64,000 bases of DNA from Streptomyces lichenis. GTDB lineage: Bacteria; Actinomycetota; Actinomycetes; Streptomycetales; Streptomycetaceae. Where the stretch lies: contig NZ_JALPTH010000020.1 of NCBI RefSeq assembly GCF_023218175.1, positions 62,001 through 126,000 on the forward strand. The letters are read 5' to 3'. The number at the start of each line of letters is the position of its first letter. Position 1 is the stretch's first letter. The notes under the pieces are model-generated. The model was not told where the DNA came from. It saw nothing but the letters and a program-made list of their open reading frames with translations, and made no database searches. Below are positions 9,065 to 17,361 of this stretch, one piece after another. The translations under genes were made by a program, and so were the position numbers.

Positions 9065-9230
9065 CCGTACCGTCCCGGGTCCGGGAACCGGGCGAGTACC
9101 GGACCCGGGGGTCGGGTGGCTCCGGACCCGTCCCGGAGCCGGGGCCGAAAGGCGCGGGCGGGTCCGGCGTGGGCCGGTCCGGCTCCGGGAGCCGGTGGCT
9201 CCGGACGGACGGGCCCCTGGCCGGGGGCCG

Positions 9231-12200
9231 TCAGGCGCGGGCGGGTTCCGGGTCGCGGTCGCCGGTGGACTCGCCGGTGGTGCCGGGCCCGTCCTGCCCG
9301 CCCTTGGCCGCGCGCTTCGCCTGGCGCCTGGCGCGGCGGCGCTCCTTGCGGAGCTCCACCATCGCGTAGAGCGTCGGCACCAGCAGCAGGGTCAGCAGGG
9401 TGGAGGTGATCAGTCCGCCGATCACCACCACCGCCAGCGGCTGGGCGATGAAGCCGCCCTGGCCGGTGACCCCGAGTGCCATCGGGAGCAGGGCGAAGAT
9501 GGTGGCCAGGGCGGTCATCAGGATCGGGCGGAGCCGGTGCCGGCCGCCCTCGACCACCGCCTCCACCACGCCCAGGCCCTGGGCCCGGTACTGGTTGATG
9601 AGGTCGATCAGCACGATGGCGTTGGTGACCACGATCCCGATCAGCATCAGCAGGCCGATCAGCGCCGGGACGCCCATCGGGGTGCCGGTGGCCAGCAGCA
9701 GGCCGATGGCGCCGGTCGCCGCGAACGGGATGGCGACCAGCAGGATCAGCGGCTGCACCAGTGAGCGGAACGCGGCCACCAGCAGCAGGAAGACCAGCGC
9801 GATGGCCGCCAGCATGGCGAGCCCCAGGCTGCCGAACGCCTCCTGCTGGTCCTCCGAGACGCCGCCGATGGTGGCGGTGGCGCCCTCCGGCAGGTCCAGC
9901 GCGGTGATCGCCTTCTGGAGCTCGGCGCTGACCGCGCCGGTGTTGTCGCCGACCGGCTTGGCGGTGATCGTGGCGGCCCGTGCCCCGTCGATCCGGGTGG
10001 TGGAGACCGGTCCGTCGACCAGCGTCACGTCCGCCACCTCCCCGAGCGTCACCGGTCCGAGCGGCAGCTTCCGCAGCTCGGCGGTGGTGGCGGCGGAGGT
10101 GGCGGAGGTGAGCACGACCTCGCGCTCGACGCCGTCCAGCAGCGCGGTGCCGGCCGGGGTGCCGCGTACCGCCTGGGTGACGGCCGCGCCGATCGCCGCC
10201 TGGGTCAGCCCGGCCTCGGCGGCCCGGTCGCCGGCGGTGACCGAGATCCTCGGCACCGACTGGGACAGGTCGCTCTGCACGTCGGTGACGTCGTCCAGCT
10301 CCGCCACCCTCTCCCGTACCCGGTCCGCGGCCTTCTCCAGGGTGGCGGCGTCGGAGGCCTTCACCACCACGCTGAGGTCCTGGCCGCCGAAGCCCTCGCC
10401 GGCCGCGATCGTGGTGTCGCCGACGCCGTCCAGCTTGGCCAGTTCCGCGTCGATGGCGTCCTTGGCCCGGTCGTAGGAGGCGGAGTCGGCCAGCCTGACC
10501 TGGTAGGTGGCCTGGTTGGCGCCGGTGCCGCCGCCGAAGGCCGCCAGGAAGTCGGAGGAGCCCACGGTGACCTGGTAGTCCTTCACCTCGTCCAGCGAGC
10601 CGAGCACCTTCTCGACCTTGCGGGCCGCCTGGTCGGCCGCCTCCAGACCGGTGCCGGCCGGCAGCTCCTGACGCATCGACAGCACGTCCTGGTCGCCCGG
10701 GTCGAAGAAGTTGGTCTTCAGCAGCGGCATCATCCCGAAGGTCGCGAAGAGCACCGCCACCGCGATCGCCACACTGGTGAGCCGGCGCCGGGTGGCGAAC
10801 CGGAGCACCGGGACGTAGGCGCGCTGGAGCCGGCTGTGCCGCTCCTTCTCCTCGGCGGCCTCGCGGGCGGCGTCCGGGTCGCCGGGGGTGCCCTTGGGGG
10901 CGCGCAGGAACCAGAACGACAGCACCGGGACCACCGTCAGCGACACCAGCAGCGAGGCGAGCAGCGCCGCGGTGACGGTGAGGCTGAAGGAGCCGAACAT
11001 CTCCCCGACGATCCCGCCGACCAGCCCGATCGGCAGGAAGACGGCGACCGTGGTGAGGGTGGAGGAGGTGACCGCGCCGGCCACCTCCCGTACCGCGGTG
11101 AGGATCGCCGAGGAGCGCTCCTCGCCGTAGCCGAGGTGCCGCTTGATGTTCTCCAGCACCACGATGGAGTCGTCCACCACCCGGCCGACGGCGATGGTCA
11201 GCGCGCCCAGGGTGAGCATGTTCAGCGACAGGTCCCGGGTCCACAGCACGATCAGCGCGAGGACCACGGAGAGCGGGATGGAGACCGCGGTCACCAGGGT
11301 GGAGCGCAGCGAGGCCAGGAACACCAGGATGACGATCACGGCGAAGACGAGGCCGAGCGCGCCCTCGGTGGTCAGCCTGGAGATGGCCTGGGAGACCGCC
11401 GGGCCCTGGTCGGAGACGACCGTCAGGGTGGCGCCGGAGCCGAGGTCGGCCCGCAGGCCGGGCAGCTTGTCCCGGACGGCCTCGGAGATGTCGACGGCGC
11501 TGCCGTCCTTGTCCATGGTGACCGTGACGGCGAGGCTGGGCTCGCCGTTGGTACGGGTGATCGAGACCCGGGTGGCCTCCTGCTGCGCCACCTCGGCGAC
11601 GTCCCCGAGCCGGACCGCCTTGCCCTGGGGGCCCTTGCCCCCGGACGCCTTCGGGGCCGCGATCCGCAGCTCCTCGATCTGGCGCAGCGAGGTGTAGGCG
11701 CCGCCGACCCGCACGGTGCGGCTCTTGCCGTCCTCTTCGAGCGCGCCCGCGGGCACGGTGGTGCCGCCGGCCTGGAGCGCCTCGCCGAGCGCCCGGGCGT
11801 CCAGCCCGGCCTTGGCGAGCGCGCGGTCGTCGGGGGTGACGGAGACCTGGAGGTCCTGGACGCCGTCCACCGCGACCTTGCCGACGCCCTCGATGTCCTC
11901 CAGCGCCGGGACGACGGTGCGGCGCAGCCGTTCGGCGAGCGCCTGCGGGTCCTGCTCGGCGGTGGCGGCGAGCACCACGGTCGGCAGGTCGTCGGTGGAG
12001 CCGGCCACCACCTCCGGGTCCACGGTGGCGGGCAGCCGGGCGCCGGCCCGGTTGACCGCCTGCTGGACGTCCGCCACCAGCTGCCTGGTGGACTGCTCGC
12101 CGTAGTCGAAGGTGGCCATGACCACGGCGCTGCCCTCGCCGGCCGTGGCGGTGACGCCGGTGATGCCGTCCACCGAGGCCAGCGCGTCCTCGATCGGCTC

Positions 12201-12395
12201 GACGACCTGCTGCTCCACCACGTCCGGTGAGGCGCCCTGGTAGGGGGCGAGCACCGAGACCACGGGTAAGTCGATGGAGGGCAGCAGCTGCTGCTTGAGC
12301 TGGGGGATCGCGATCGCCCCGAAGACGATCGCGAGGAGGGACACCAGACCCGTGAGGGCCCGTTGCCGGAGGCTGAGTTGGGACAGCCAGGACAT
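9231..12395 (-). CDS. RND-family efflux permease (AcrB/HAE-like)
   Basis: Proton-driven transporter of 1054 aa, close to the usual length for hydrophobe/amphiphile efflux permeases. The N-terminus MSWLSQLSLRQRALTGLVSLL begins with the first membrane helix; two large extracytoplasmic loops and two six-helix blocks follow. The second helix block is visible as a run of hydrophobic segments from about 840 to 1010 (ending LVPTLYAMVELRKERRR). ATG at 12395 with GGAAG upstream. No membrane-fusion partner gene is adjacent, as is common for Gram-positive RND proteins. Its promoter region holds a perfect palindrome (12515-12530). Substrate unknown. Confidence 0.92.
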   Translation of the reverse strand: MSWLSQLSLRQRALTGLVSLLAIVFGAIAIPQLKQQLLPSIDLPVVSVLAPYQGASPDVVEQQVVEPIEDALASVDGITGVTATAGEGSAVVMATFDYGEQSTRQLVADVQQAVNRAGARLPATVDPEVVAGSTDDLPTVVLAATAEQDPQALAERLRRTVVPALEDIEGVGKVAVDGVQDLQVSVTPDDRALAKAGLDARALGEALQAGGTTVPAGALEEDGKSRTVRVGGAYTSLRQIEELRIAAPKASGGKGPQGKAVRLGDVAEVAQQEATRVSITRTNGEPSLAVTVTMDKDGSAVDISEAVRDKLPGLRADLGSGATLTVVSDQGPAVSQAISRLTTEGALGLVFAVIVILVFLASLRSTLVTAVSIPLSVVLALIVLWTRDLSLNMLTLGALTIAVGRVVDDSIVVLENIKRHLGYGEERSSAILTAVREVAGAVTSSTLTTVAVFLPIGLVGGIVGEMFGSFSLTVTAALLASLLVSLTVVPVLSFWFLRAPKGTPGDPDAAREAAEEKERHSRLQRAYVPVLRFATRRRLTSVAIAVAVLFATFGMMPLLKTNFFDPGDQDVLSMRQELPAGTGLEAADQAARKVEKVLGSLDEVKDYQVTVGSSDFLAAFGGGTGANQATYQVRLADSASYDRAKDAIDAELAKLDGVGDTTIAAGEGFGGQDLSVVVKASDAATLEKAADRVRERVAELDDVTDVQSDLSQSVPRISVTAGDRAAEAGLTQAAIGAAVTQAVRGTPAGTALLDGVEREVVLTSATSAATTAELRKLPLGPVTLGEVADVTLVDGPVSTTRIDGARAATITAKPVGDNTGAVSAELQKAITALDLPEGATATIGGVSEDQQEAFGSLGLAMLAAIALVFLLLVAAFRSLVQPLILLVAIPFAATGAIGLLLATGTPMGVPALIGLLMLIGIVVTNAIVLIDLINQYRAQGLGVVEAVVEGGRHRLRPILMTALATIFALLPMALGVTGQGGFIAQPLAVVVIGGLITSTLLTLLLVPTLYAMVELRKERRRARRQAKRAAKGGQDGPGTTGESTGDRDPEPARA

Positions 12396-12514
12396 GGGTC
12401 TCGACTTCCTTCGGTGGCTGCGGCTGCGGATTCGGATGCGCCGGTGGTGGCTTCGGACTCCTACGATCGGCCATCGGCAGGGCCGGGCCGTCGGCCCCAG
12501 GTCCGAATTCCTTA

Positions 12515-12530
12515 CGCTGTATATACAGCG
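12515..12530. promoter_or_regulatory. Perfect 16-bp palindrome (putative operator) upstream of the RND gene
   Basis: The sequence CGCTGTATATACAGCG is a perfect palindrome centred 127 bp before the RND start codon and about 90 bp beyond the end of the two-component operon. It is strikingly AT-rich for this genome, as expected for a regulator binding site overlapping or near a promoter. The neighbouring NarL-type regulator is one candidate ligand; TetR, GntR or PadR family proteins are others. Confidence 0.6.
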
Positions 12531-12612
12531 GATGGAGTAGTACGCGCCCCGCTCGCGCTCCTCCGGCCGGCGCGGGTGGGCGGGGACGGCGCGCGGGTGG
12601 CGGGGCGGGGGC

Positions 12613-13290
12613 TCAGTCGCCGCGCGGGCGGACCAGACCGGACTCGTACGCGGTGACCACCAGCTGCGCCCGGTCGCGGGCGCCCAGCTTGGCCATGGCC
12701 CGGTTGACGTGCGTCTTCACCGTGAGCGGGCTGACCTTCAGCCGGTCGGCGATCTCGTCGTTGGTCAGTCCGCCGGCCACCAGCACCAGCACCTCCCGCT
12801 CCCGCGCGGTCAGCACGGCGAGCCGCTCGGCGTACGCGGACGCCCCCTCGCCGTCCGGGCTCTGCGCCAGGAAGCGGGCGATCAGCCCCTTGGTGGCGGC
12901 CGGCGAGAGCAGCGCCTCTCCCCCGGCGGCGATCCGGATGGCGCCGAGCAGCTCCTCCGGCTCCGCGCCCTTGCCGAGGAACCCGGACGCCCCGGCGCGC
13001 AGCGCCCGCACCACGTACTCGTCGACCTCGAAGGTGGTCAGCACCACCACCCGTACCCCGGCCAGCTCCGGGTCCTCGCCGATCAGCCGGGTGGCGGCGA
13101 GCCCGTCGGTGCCGGGCATCCGGATGTCCATCAGCACCACATCGGCCAGGGTGGCGCGGGCCAGCGCCACGGCCTCGGCGCCGTCGGCGGCCTCCCCGAC
13201 GACCTCCATGTCCGGTTCCGAGTCGATGAGCACCCGCAGCGCACTGCGCAGCAGCGACTGGTCGTCGGCGAGCAGCACCCGGATCGTCAC
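12613..13290 (-). CDS. NarL/LuxR-type response regulator
   Basis: DNA-binding response regulator of 225 aa. Receiver domain: acidic pair Asp9/Asp10, phospho-acceptor Asp55 in VLMDIRMPG, Lys107. C-terminal LuxR helix-turn-helix at about 158-215 (LTAREREVLVLVAGGLTNDEIA ... VKTHVNRAMAKLG). It overlaps the kinase gene by four bases (ATGA), so the pair is co-translated. The next gene downstream on the same strand is the RND permease, separated by about 220 bp that include a palindrome, which makes regulation of that transporter plausible but unproven. Confidence 0.95.
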   Translation of the reverse strand: MTIRVLLADDQSLLRSALRVLIDSEPDMEVVGEAADGAEAVALARATLADVVLMDIRMPGTDGLAATRLIGEDPELAGVRVVVLTTFEVDEYVVRALRAGASGFLGKGAEPEELLGAIRIAAGGEALLSPAATKGLIARFLAQSPDGEGASAYAERLAVLTAREREVLVLVAGGLTNDEIADRLKVSPLTVKTHVNRAMAKLGARDRAQLVVTAYESGLVRPRGD

Positions 13291-14678
13291 ACGGCCTTCC
13301 CTGGTCCCGGGACGGCTCCCCCGGGCACGGCCCGGTCGGCGCCCGGTCGGCGCGGAGCCGGAGCGGGGTCGGCCGGTGGAGCGGACAGGGGCAGTATGGC
13401 CTGCACCCGGAAGCCGCCCCCGTAGCGGGGTCCGGAGGTCAGCTCGCCGCCGAGCGCGGTGACCCGCTCCCGCATGCCCAGCAGCCCGTGCCCGCCGCCG
13501 GTGCGGCTGCCGGTGCCGGTGCCGTCGTCTACGGCGTCGGTACGGGCCCAGGCACGGCCGCCGTCGTCCAGGACGGTGACCTCGACCGAACCGCCGAACC
13601 GCAGCACGCTCACCTCGGCGCGGACGCCCGGCCCGGCGTGCTTGCGGACGTTGGTCAGCGCCTCCTGGATGATCCGGTACGCGGCGAGGTCCACGGCCGA
13701 GGGCAGCGGACCCTCGTCGGGGCGGGCCAGCTGGACCGGCAGCCCGGCATGGCGGAAACCCGCCAGCAGCTCGTCCAGCAGGGCGAGTCCGGGTGCCGGT
13801 TCGGTGGGCGCCTCCGGGTCGCCGGACTGGCGGAGCAGCCCGACGGTGGTCCGCAGCTCGTCCAGCGCCGAGCGGCTGGCGGTGCGGACGTGCGCCAGCG
13901 CCTCCTTGGCCTGGTCCGGGCGCCGGTCCATGACATGGGCGGCGACCCCGGCCTGCACATTGACCAGGGCGATCAGATGGGCCACCACGTCATGCAGGTC
14001 GCGGGCGATCCGCAGCCGCTCCTCGGCGACCCGGCGGCGGGCCTCCTCCTCCCGGGTGCGCTCGGCCCGCTCGGCCCGCTCGCGGATGGCGTCCACGAAC
14101 GCCCGGCGGCTGCGCACCGCGTCCCCGGCGGCCGCCGCCATCCCGGTCCAGGCGGAGACCGCCAGGTTCTCCTGGGCGTACCAGGGGTCGGGTCCGCAGA
14201 TCATGGCGGTGCCGGTGAGCACCGCCATGGTGGCCAGGCCGACCCGCCAGGTGGTGGGCCGGTCGGTGCGGGCGGCGACGGTGAAGAGGGCGACGACCGC
14301 GCCCATGGCGACCGGGGCGGCGGGGTCGCCCCCGGCGAACTCCAGGACCGTCACCGCGCCGGTGCACCCCAGCGCGAGGAGCGGGGCCCGGCGCCGTACC
14401 AGCAGCGCGGCCGCGCCGACCGCCATCAGCAGCAGACTGGGCAGATCCGGCGCCCGGTCGCCGAACACGGCCCCGTCCGGCCGGTGCGGGTCGGCGTAGG
14501 AGCCGGCGACCATGCTGACCAGCACCGCGAGCGCGATCGCGGAGTCCAGCGCGAAGGGGTGCTCGCGCAGCCAGCGCCGATAGTGCGTCCCGGGGGCCGG
14601 GAGGGGACGGTCGGGGGCGGAGCCGTCAGCGGGGGCGGGTGAGGGGATGCGGCCGGTGTGCTGGTCCTCCCCCGGCAC
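13287..14678 (-). CDS. Sensor histidine kinase (HPK7, NarL-partner type)
   Basis: 463 aa. Four to five hydrophobic segments between about 42 and 185 form the membrane sensor; there is no large extracellular domain. A charged coiled stretch (195-220, RERAERAERTREEEARRR) leads to the H-box with His229 in RDLHDVVAH. The C-terminal HATPase has DDGGRAW and GGGHGLLGMRER. It partners the response regulator encoded immediately downstream (4-bp overlap). The sensed signal is unknown; kinases with this membrane layout often respond to envelope stress. Confidence 0.93.
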   Translation of the reverse strand: MPGEDQHTGRIPSPAPADGSAPDRPLPAPGTHYRRWLREHPFALDSAIALAVLVSMVAGSYADPHRPDGAVFGDRAPDLPSLLLMAVGAAALLVRRRAPLLALGCTGAVTVLEFAGGDPAAPVAMGAVVALFTVAARTDRPTTWRVGLATMAVLTGTAMICGPDPWYAQENLAVSAWTGMAAAAGDAVRSRRAFVDAIRERAERAERTREEEARRRVAEERLRIARDLHDVVAHLIALVNVQAGVAAHVMDRRPDQAKEALAHVRTASRSALDELRTTVGLLRQSGDPEAPTEPAPGLALLDELLAGFRHAGLPVQLARPDEGPLPSAVDLAAYRIIQEALTNVRKHAGPGVRAEVSVLRFGGSVEVTVLDDGGRAWARTDAVDDGTGTGSRTGGGHGLLGMRERVTALGGELTSGPRYGGGFRVQAILPLSAPPADPAPAPRRPGADRAVPGGAVPGPGKAV

Positions 14679-14801
14679 GGCGTCCCCCTTCGGTCTGCGG
14701 GCTGTGCGGTCCTGCGCATGCGCGCGGCACCCGAGCCGGGCTGGTGGGCGGCCTGGGGATCGGGTGCCGTGGCGGGTCGGAGTGCGGTGCGGGGCGCGCG
14801 G

Positions 14802-15614
14802 CTACTGCTTGTCGAACCTGGGGGCCTGGCGGTCCTGCTGCCCCTGGGACGGGGCCTGGTCCTGGGCGGCGGCGCCCTGGCCGCCCTCGATGGCCTGCTG
14901 CCGGTCGGTGCCGCCGGCCAGCTCGGCCTTCATCCGCTGGAGCTCCAGCTCCACGTCCGTACCGCCGGAGAGCCGGTCCAGCTCGGCCTGGATGTCGTCC
15001 TTGGCCAGCCCGGAGTGGTCGTCCAGGGCGCCGGAGGCCAGCAGCTCGTCGATGGCCCCGGCCCGCGCCTGGAGCTGGGCCGTCTTGTCCTCGGCGCGCT
15101 GGATGGCGACGCCCACGTCGCTCATCTCGTCGGAGATGCCGGAGAAGGACTCGGCGATCCGGGTCTGCGCCTGGGCGGCGGTGTAGGTGGCCTTGATCGT
15201 CTCCTTCTTGGTGCGGAAGGCGTCGACCTTGGCCTGGAGCCGCTGCGCGGCCAGCGTCAGCTTCTCCTCCTCGCCCGCCAGGGTCTGGTGCTGCGTCTCC
15301 AGGTCGCTGACCTGCTGCTGGAGCGCGGCCCTGCGGGACAGCGCCTCGCGGGCCAGGTCCTCGCGGCCCAGCGCCAGCGCCTTGCGGCCCTGGTCCTCCA
15401 GCTTCGCGGACTGGGTCTGCAGCTGGTTGAGCTGGAGCTCCAGCCGCTTGCGGGAGGTGGCCACGTCGGCGACTCCCCGGCGCACCTTCTGCAGCAGCTC
15501 CAGCTGCTTCTGGTACGAGTAGTCGAGCGTCTCGCGCGGGTCCTCGGCCCGGTCAAGAGCCTTGTTGGCCTTCGCGCGGAAGATCATCCCCATACGCTTC
15601 ATGACACCGCTCAT
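14802..15614 (-). CDS. pspA: Phage-shock protein A (PspA/IM30/Vipp1 family)
   Basis: Peripheral membrane protein that forms assemblies protecting damaged membranes. 270 aa from the ATG at 15614 (MSGVMKRMGMIFRAKANKALDRAEDP), the start used by known Streptomyces PspA; open sequence upstream is rejected. It is almost entirely helical and coiled coil from about 30 to 220 (ETLDYSYQKQLELLQKVRRG onward), then a Gln/Gly/Ala-rich tail. It lies next to a membrane-sensing two-component system, consistent with an envelope-stress role. No transmembrane segment. Confidence 0.95.
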   Translation of the reverse strand: MSGVMKRMGMIFRAKANKALDRAEDPRETLDYSYQKQLELLQKVRRGVADVATSRKRLELQLNQLQTQSAKLEDQGRKALALGREDLAREALSRRAALQQQVSDLETQHQTLAGEEEKLTLAAQRLQAKVDAFRTKKETIKATYTAAQAQTRIAESFSGISDEMSDVGVAIQRAEDKTAQLQARAGAIDELLASGALDDHSGLAKDDIQAELDRLSGGTDVELELQRMKAELAGGTDRQQAIEGGQGAAAQDQAPSQGQQDRQAPRFDKQ

Positions 15615-15865
15615 GGGCTGCGCGCGCCCCCTTTTCTGACGGACTCGGCACCGGCACTCCAACAGAACCCACAGTACGGGGCCCACATCCATTACCGCAC
15701 CGTCCGGACCCGGATGCGCTCATCCCCAAGGACGACTGCGCCCCCCGCCGATCCGGCGCAGGGAGGAGCGCCACCCCGACCCGCACCGGGGCGACAGGGG
15801 GCGTTGCGCGATCGTTCTCCGGTGGAACTGGGGTCCGTGCGGCCGACCCCGTACCCTTGGGCTTT

Positions 15866-16465
15866 GTGTTCCGTAGCCGTTCGAAGGACGAGAAGGTCTC
15901 CGCCGTGAAGGTGCCGGCGGACCTTCCCACGCAGCCCCGCGACCCGCAGGCCCCCAAGGGCCGCCCCACTCCCAAGCGGAGTGAGGCCCAGACCCAGCGC
16001 CGCCGTGCGCAGACGAGCGCGCCGCTCGACCGCAAGGAGGCCGCGCGCCGCCAGCGCGACGCCCGCCGCCAGGACATGGCTCGCCAGCGCCAGGCGCTCG
16101 CCAGCGGCGACGAGCGGTACCTGCCGGTCCGCGACAAGGGCCCGGTGCGCAAGTTCGTCCGCGACTTCGTGGACTCGCGCTTCTGCGTCGCGGAGTTCTT
16201 CCTGCCGATGGCGGTGATCATCCTCATCCTGTCGACGCTCCCCTCACCGCAGTTGAAGAACATCTCGCTGCTGCTCTGGCTCGCCGTCATCGCGATGATC
16301 GTGGTCGACTCGATCGGCATCTGGCTCCGGCTGAAAAAGCAGCTGGCCGCCCGCTTCCCGAACGAGCCGAAGCGCGGCGCCGTCGCGTACGGCCTGATGC
16401 GCACCCTGCAGATGCGCCGGCTGCGGCTGCCGAAGCCGCAGGTCAAACGCGGAGAGCGACCCTGA
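15866..16465 (+). CDS. DUF3043 membrane protein
   Basis: 199 aa from the GTG at 15866 (VFRSRSKDEK). Highly charged Arg/Lys/Gln-rich N-terminal half (20-85), a conserved DERYLPVRDKGPVRKFVRDFVDSR motif region, then two membrane helices (about 105-150) and a basic C-terminus. DUF3043 proteins are conserved across actinobacteria; no biochemical role is known to me. TACCCT lies 8 nt before the GTG, suggesting a leaderless transcript. Its stop codon overlaps the start of the methyltransferase gene. Confidence 0.9.
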   Translation: MFRSRSKDEKVSAVKVPADLPTQPRDPQAPKGRPTPKRSEAQTQRRRAQTSAPLDRKEAARRQRDARRQDMARQRQALASGDERYLPVRDKGPVRKFVRDFVDSRFCVAEFFLPMAVIILILSTLPSPQLKNISLLLWLAVIAMIVVDSIGIWLRLKKQLAARFPNEPKRGAVAYGLMRTLQMRRLRLPKPQVKRGERP

Positions 16466-17259
16466 GCACCCAGGTCTCGGGCTTCGCGGGCGCGTCCGCC
16501 GGGCGGCTGGACGGCCACGGCGGGCTGCGCGCGACCGTCCGCCAGGAGCTGGTAGCCCGCCAGCTCGACGAGCAGATCACCTCCCGGTACCCGGTGGGGC
16601 AGCGGCTGCGGATCCTGGACGCCGGGATGGGCCAGGGCACCCAGGCGCTGCGGCTGGCCCGAGCGGGCCACACCGTCACCGGCCTGGAGGCCGACGAGGC
16701 CCTGCTGCGGGCCGCCCGTGAGGCGCTGGCCGGTGAACCGGCCGGCATCCGCGAGCGGGTGCGGCTGCTCCAGGGCGACGGCAGCGAGACCGGTGTGCAC
16801 TTCCTGCCGGGCAGCTTCGACGTGGTGCTCTGCCACGGGGTGCTGATGTACGCCGAGGAGCCCGACGCCATCCTGGCCGGGCTGGCCCGGATGCTGGCGC
16901 CCGGCGGGCTGCTGTCGCTGCTGGTGCGCAACGGCGACGCGCTGGCGATGCGCCCGGGCACCGGCGGGGACTGGCGCGGGGCTCTCTCCGCGTACGAGTC
17001 GGCGACCGATGTGGACCGCTTCGGGCAGCGGGTGCGCGCCGACCGGCTGGCCGAGCTGACGGCGACCCTGGCCGGTATCGCCGCGCCGCTCCAGGCCTGG
17101 TACGGGGTGCGGGTCTTCACCGACAACGTGCCCAGCGAGGTCGGGCTGCCCCCGGCCGACGAGCTGGAGCTGCTGCTCGCCGCCGAGGAGCAGGCCGGGC
17201 GCACCGAGCCGTACCGCCGGGTGGCCGCGCTGCTCCATGTCTGCGGGGTGCGCGGCTAG
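16462..17259 (+). CDS. SAM-dependent methyltransferase with apparent CTG start
   Basis: Class I methyltransferase, 265 aa if it starts at 16462. The SAM-binding motif I is ILDAGMGQGTQAL (about 50-62), with LCHGVLMY and LAPGGLLSLLVRNG further on. ATG/GTG/TTG starts are available only at 16594, leaving motif I at the extreme N-terminus. The 44 codons before that are fully codon-biased and encode a sensible N-terminus (STQVSGFAGASAGRLDGHGG). The only sensible start is CTG at 16462, which overlaps the DUF3043 stop as CTGA, like the usual GTGA coupling. Substrate unknown. The gene is co-transcribed with the DUF3043 gene. Confidence 0.85.
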   Translation: MSTQVSGFAGASAGRLDGHGGLRATVRQELVARQLDEQITSRYPVGQRLRILDAGMGQGTQALRLARAGHTVTGLEADEALLRAAREALAGEPAGIRERVRLLQGDGSETGVHFLPGSFDVVLCHGVLMYAEEPDAILAGLARMLAPGGLLSLLVRNGDALAMRPGTGGDWRGALSAYESATDVDRFGQRVRADRLAELTATLAGIAAPLQAWYGVRVFTDNVPSEVGLPPADELELLLAAEEQAGRTEPYRRVAALLHVCGVRG

Positions 17260-17361
17260 CGCGGTCTGTTGTGCGGGGTGCGCGGCCCGCTCGGCCGGCG
17301 CGGCGGGTGCCGGTGCTCCCCGGGCTCAGGTGGCGGGCGGGGTTTCGCGTCCCCTCTTCAT

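Noticed and set aside
8935..12474. Very long minus-strand frame (1179 codons) over the RND gene
   Set aside because: It runs in a different frame of the same strand; composition is Arg/Gly/Ala/Pro-rich without hydrophobic helices, while the 9231-12395 frame encodes a clear RND permease.
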